Source: Anaerolineae bacterium
Lineage (GTDB): Bacteria > Chloroflexota > Anaerolineae > B4-G1 > DUEL01
Direction of reading: 5' to 3'
Assembly (NCBI GenBank): GCA_016926575.1
Contig: JAFGOJ010000259.1
Location: forward strand, 1-7,063
Length of the DNA: 7,063 nt
In this document: one piece after another, positions 4,272 to 7,063 of the stretch
How positions within the stretch are numbered: the first letter of the stretch is position 1
Layout of the letters: the number at the start of each line of letters is the position of its first letter
The notes under the pieces: generated by a model
What the model saw: the letters and a program-made list of their open reading frames with translations, nothing else
The model's database searches: none
What the model was told of the DNA's origin: nothing
Translations under genes and position numbers: made by a program

Positions 4272-6725
4272 TCAGCTTCCCGCCGAAATATCGACCCGCC
4301 GCAACAAGTTGGCGTTCGTCACCACAGTGATCGACGAGATCGCCATTGCAATCTCCGCCAGCACCGGGTGCATCCAGCCCACAATTGCCAGCGGGATCAT
4401 CAACACGTTGTAGAAGAAGGCCCAGAACAGGTTTTGCCTGATCTTGCGGAACGTGGCGCGGCTCAGATTGACCGCCTCGACCACGCTGGAGAGCTCTCCG
4501 CGCACCAGCGTCACGTCGCTGGCCTCGATGGCGATGTCGGTGCCCGTGCCGATGGCGATGCCCACGTCAGCTTGGGTTAGCGCGGGGGCATCGTTGATGC
4601 CGTCGCCCACGAAAGCGACCGTGCCGAATCGCTCTTGCAGCGCGCGCACCTCGGCTACCTTGCCGTCGGGCAGTACCTCGGCCAGCACGTGGTCGATGCC
4701 CACCCGCCGGGCGATGGCCTCGGCAGTGCGCCGGTTGTCACCGGTGACCATGGCCGTCTGCAGCCCCAGCCGGTGCAGCGCCGCGACTGCCGCCGCCGAG
4801 TCGTCCTTGAGCGTGTCGGCCACGGCCACGACGCCCGCCAGCGTGCCGTCTACCGCCACCAACATAGCCGTCTTGGCCTCCTGCTCCAACGTGCTCAGCG
4901 TCTCCTCCAGCAGCTGGGGATCGATGCCGCGCTCGGCCATCAGCCGGCGCGAGCCGACCAGCACCTGCCGCCCGTCGACCGTCGCCTCGATGCCCTTGCC
5001 GCGCACGGCCTGGAACGCCTGTGGCGCGCTCAGGCTCGCCCCGCCTGCCTCAGCCCGCTCGACAATCGCCCGTCCCAGCGGGTGCTCGGAACCCTTCTCC
5101 GCACTCCCCGCCCAGTACAGGACTTTGCCGTTCGTCATTTCTTCATTTGTGATTACATCCGTGACGTCGGGTTTCCCCTTCGTGAGCGTCCCGGTCTTGT
5201 CGAAGACCACCACACCCACGTCCTTGAGCGTCTGGATCGCTGCGCCAGAGCGGATCAGGATGCCGCGCTCGGCCCCCATCCCACTGCCGACCATCAGAGC
5301 CGTTGGCGTGGCCAGGCCCAGCGCGCACGGGCAGGCGATGACCAGCACGGCCACCATCGAGACGACCGCCAGGGTCGCTACGCTCAGGTCCGCGTTCACC
5401 CACGGGAGAAACGCCCCCGCTTCGACCAGCGCCGTCGTCACGCCGGGCAGGAGCAGCCATGCGCCTAGCGTCAACAGGGCGATGGCGATCACAATCGGTA
5501 CGAAGACGCTCGTCACCCGGTCGGCGAAGGCCTGGATCGGTACCTTGGAGCCTTGCGCCTGCTCGACCAGCTTGATGACCTGAGATAGGAACGTGTCTTT
5601 GCCGACGCGCGTGGCGCGTACGTTGAGCAGCCCTTCCTGGTTGAGCGTGGCACCGATCACCTCGTCGCCGGGCTGCTTGTTGACCGGCATCGACTCACCC
5701 GTGGCCATCGACTCGTCGACGGCGCTCTCTCCCGCGACGATCACGCCGTCGGTGGGCACCTTCTCGCCCGGCCGGACGACCATCACGTCGCCCACCTGCA
5801 CCGCGTCGATGGGAATTTCGACCTCGCGCCCGTCGCGCATCACGCGCGCGGTCTTGGCGCCCATTTCCAGCAGCTTGCGGATCGCCTGCGAGGCGCGCCC
5901 CTTTGCCGTCTCCTCGACGTACCGCCCGGTGAGGTGGAAGGCCATGATCATGGCCGAGACGCCCGCGTAATTCGCCACAGGGAAGAAAAACGAGGCCGGG
6001 CCGGTGAGCAGCGAGGCCCCCGTGCCGAGCATAATCAGCGTGTCCATGTTGGCATAGCCGTGGATCACGGCGGTGAAGCCGCTGCGGTACGTGCGCCGAC
6101 CGACCCAGAACAGCACGGGCAGGGCCAACGCGATCATCCCCAGGTTGAAGATCGTCATCGTGGGCCACATCACGCCGAAGAACATCTCTGGGATCATCCA
6201 TAGCATGATCGGCAGGGTGAAGGCCCACGCGACGCGCATGCGGAAGCGTGCGTCGCGCATCTTGCGCTCGACCTCGTCCTCCTGCGCCTGGGCAGCCTCC
6301 TCGGGAGTCTCCAGCACCTCGTACCCGGCGTCGGACACGGCACGCTTGAAGTCGGCCAGGCCGGTGTCGCCGGGGACGTAGGTGATCGTGGCCCGCTCGG
6401 TCGCCAGGTTGACGGCCGCATCGACCACGCCGGGCACTTTGTTGAGTGCCTTCTCGACGTGGGCCACGCAGGCGGCGCAGGTCATCCCGCCGATGGGCAG
6501 CGTCATCGTTTCCGTGGCGACGTCGTAGCCGGTCTCGCGCACCGCGCCGACCAGATCGGCGACGGGCGCGGCGGCACTGAGCCAGACCGTCGCCTTCTCC
6601 GTCGCCAGGTTGACGGTGACGTCGTCGACGCCCTCCACGCCCTTCAGCGCCTTCTCGACGTGGGCCACGCAGGCGGCGCACGTCATCCCGCGCACGGGCA
6701 GGGTGACCTGCTGCTTGTCGGCCAT
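4272..6725 (-). CDS. copA: Cu(I)-exporting P1B-type ATPase
   Basis: This 817-residue inner-membrane pump exports Cu(I) from the cytoplasm using ATP. Two N-terminal heavy-metal-associated domains carry GMTCAAC (13-19 and 80-86). Membrane helices begin at about residue 165. The actuator TGE is at 342-344, the metal-binding CPC at 465-467 in the sixth helix, the phosphorylated aspartate in DKTGT at 509-513, the SEHPLG nucleotide-binding motif at 546-551, and the hinge GDGIND at 707-712. The helix 7 signature NLFWAFFYN (765-773) and helix 8 MAISS (794-798) are the extra Cu(I) ligands that mark subclass P1B-1, so silver and copper(I) are the expected substrates. I chose the ATG at 6725 because MADKQQV leads straight into the first domain, 4 nt after the copZ stop, with GAGGTGGTG inside the last copZ codons as ribosome site. 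A longer frame from 6860 only runs out of phase through copZ. Confidence 0.96.
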   Translation of the reverse strand: MADKQQVTLPVRGMTCAACVAHVEKALKGVEGVDDVTVNLATEKATVWLSAAAPVADLVGAVRETGYDVATETMTLPIGGMTCAACVAHVEKALNKVPGVVDAAVNLATERATITYVPGDTGLADFKRAVSDAGYEVLETPEEAAQAQEDEVERKMRDARFRMRVAWAFTLPIMLWMIPEMFFGVMWPTMTIFNLGMIALALPVLFWVGRRTYRSGFTAVIHGYANMDTLIMLGTGASLLTGPASFFFPVANYAGVSAMIMAFHLTGRYVEETAKGRASQAIRKLLEMGAKTARVMRDGREVEIPIDAVQVGDVMVVRPGEKVPTDGVIVAGESAVDESMATGESMPVNKQPGDEVIGATLNQEGLLNVRATRVGKDTFLSQVIKLVEQAQGSKVPIQAFADRVTSVFVPIVIAIALLTLGAWLLLPGVTTALVEAGAFLPWVNADLSVATLAVVSMVAVLVIACPCALGLATPTALMVGSGMGAERGILIRSGAAIQTLKDVGVVVFDKTGTLTKGKPDVTDVITNEEMTNGKVLYWAGSAEKGSEHPLGRAIVERAEAGGASLSAPQAFQAVRGKGIEATVDGRQVLVGSRRLMAERGIDPQLLEETLSTLEQEAKTAMLVAVDGTLAGVVAVADTLKDDSAAAVAALHRLGLQTAMVTGDNRRTAEAIARRVGIDHVLAEVLPDGKVAEVRALQERFGTVAFVGDGINDAPALTQADVGIAIGTGTDIAIEASDVTLVRGELSSVVEAVNLSRATFRKIRQNLFWAFFYNVLMIPLAIVGWMHPVLAEIAMAISSITVVTNANLLRRVDISAGS
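6448..6680 (-). repeat. Tandem duplication of metal-binding domain DNA in copA
   Basis: The 32 nt at 6448-6479 recur exactly at 6649-6680, 201 nt (67 codons) apart. Identity continues for nine more bases after one mismatch. The block encodes CAACVAHVEKA of both heavy-metal-associated domains. A second shared block, GTCGCCAGGTTGACGG, lies at the other end of each domain. Synonymous positions are identical as well, which suggests recent duplication or gene conversion between the domains. Confidence 0.8.
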
Positions 6726-6729
6726 GGGG

Positions 6730-6939
6730 TCACACCACCTCGTAGCCGGCGTCGGCCACGGCGGCTTTGAAATCGTCCAGGGCAGCCTTCGCCGGATCGT
6801 ACCCGACCGTTGCCTGACCGGCCTCCAGGCTGACCGCGACCTCGGAGACGCCGAGGACACCCTTCAGTGCCTTCTCCACGCGCATGACGCAGTGGTTGCA
6901 GGACATTCCCGTTACGTTCAACGTTACGTGCTCTGACAT
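6730..6939 (-). CDS. copZ: Copper chaperone, single heavy-metal-associated domain
   Basis: This 69-residue cytoplasmic protein consists of one ferredoxin-like heavy-metal-associated domain of the usual size. GMSCNHC (11-17) supplies Cys14 and Cys17, which bind Cu(I). The GMxCxHC form with His is typical of CopZ, whereas the ATPase domains have GMTCAAC. It would carry Cu(I) to the N-terminal domains of the CopA encoded 4 nt downstream. The fragment VEKALKGV (21-28) is identical to the first CopA domain, which suggests a common origin. The start has GGAGGAAAG 6 nt upstream (GGAGG at 6946-6950). It is probably the first gene of a copper-induced copZ-copA operon. No CsoR, CueR or CopY regulator is in the window. 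Confidence 0.92.
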   Translation of the reverse strand: MSEHVTLNVTGMSCNHCVMRVEKALKGVLGVSEVAVSLEAGQATVGYDPAKAALDDFKAAVADAGYEVV

Positions 6940-6976
6940 GGCTTTCCTCCCGGTTTTGATGAACAGTAAAAATCTA

Positions 6977-7005
6977 GTAACTGCGAAGCGTAGCTGAGCA
7001 GTTAC
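6977..7005. repeat. Inverted repeat upstream of copZ, possible operator
   Basis: GTAACTGC (6977-6984) and GCAGTTAC (6998-7005) are perfect 8-bp arms around 13 nt, with a smaller AGC/GCT pairing inside. It ends 38 nt before the copZ start and directly abuts a weak -10-like TAGATT (minus strand, 6971-6976), so it would cover the spacer and -35 region. It does not match the CueR, CsoR or CopY consensus patterns I know. It could be an operator, or a dispersed repeat in a stretch that holds no gene. Confidence 0.45.
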
Positions 7006-7040
7006 CTCACTTCGCCGCGAAAGAGGGGGAGTGGGGGTTT

Positions 7041-7063
7041 TGCGGGCGGCTTCGCCGCCCGCA
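7041..7063. repeat. GC-rich perfect hairpin at the right edge
   Basis: TGCGGGCGGC (7041-7050) and GCCGCCCGCA (7054-7063) pair perfectly around TTC. The stem touches the window end and may be longer. On the minus strand it is followed by AAAACCCCC and not by T residues. A plus-strand terminator would need T residues beyond the window. It may separate copZ from an upstream gene or be a repeat. Confidence 0.5.

Noticed and set aside
4042..4413. Plus-strand 123-codon frame across the palindrome into copA
   Set aside because: It crosses two hairpins and the 3' end of copA and has no domain or ribosome site.
4272..6860. Longer copA start at 6860
   Set aside because: The extra 45 residues are low-complexity, out of frame through copZ, and precede a good ATG with a ribosome site at 6725.
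1..7063. CRISPR array, tRNA, rRNA, insertion sequence or transposase
   Set aside because: No regularly spaced repeats, cloverleaf, rRNA-like stretch or transposase motif was seen on either strand.

Overview
The window is a GC-rich bacterial segment in which all complete genes lie on the minus strand, in two probable transcription units. A few codons of a plus-strand gene end at the left edge. GC-rich codon use, AGGAGG-type ribosome binding sites and large perfect intergenic palindromes would fit a member of the Chloroflexota (Anaerolineae-like). That assignment rests on general impression rather than a marker gene and should be held loosely.

Reading along the minus strand from the right edge: positions 6940-7063 are non-coding and hold two inverted repeats. 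Next come copZ (6730-6939, a small copper chaperone) and copA (4272-6725, a Cu(I)-exporting P1B-type ATPase with two N-terminal metal-binding domains), only 4 nt apart. Together they form a copper-efflux operon. A 443-nt gap follows (3829-4271). Just after copA it holds three hairpins or palindromes, including an 18-bp perfect-stem palindrome at 4140-4176. It then holds a good sigma70-like promoter (4084-4111) and a leader of about 250 nt.

The second unit is cooF (3211-3828, four-cluster ferredoxin), cooS (1297-3204, Ni-Fe carbon monoxide dehydrogenase) and an FAD/NAD(P) oxidoreductase (48-1265). CooS would oxidise CO, CooF would carry the electrons, and the flavoprotein would pass them to NAD(P)+ or another acceptor. 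This cooF-cooS-flavoprotein arrangement is a known but little-characterised CODH context. Neither the energy-converting hydrogenase nor the acetyl-CoA synthase genes found in other CODH contexts are visible here, and neither is the nickel-insertion gene cooC.

Points of most interest: CooS keeps every C-cluster and B-cluster ligand but has a CX2C motif at the D-cluster in place of CX7C. The flavoprotein contains no cysteine and lacks the acidic residue usual for NAD binding. The flavoprotein gene also overlaps, tail to tail, the end of an unrelated-strand iron-sulfur protein gene, with both stop codons flanking a perfect 10-bp palindrome.
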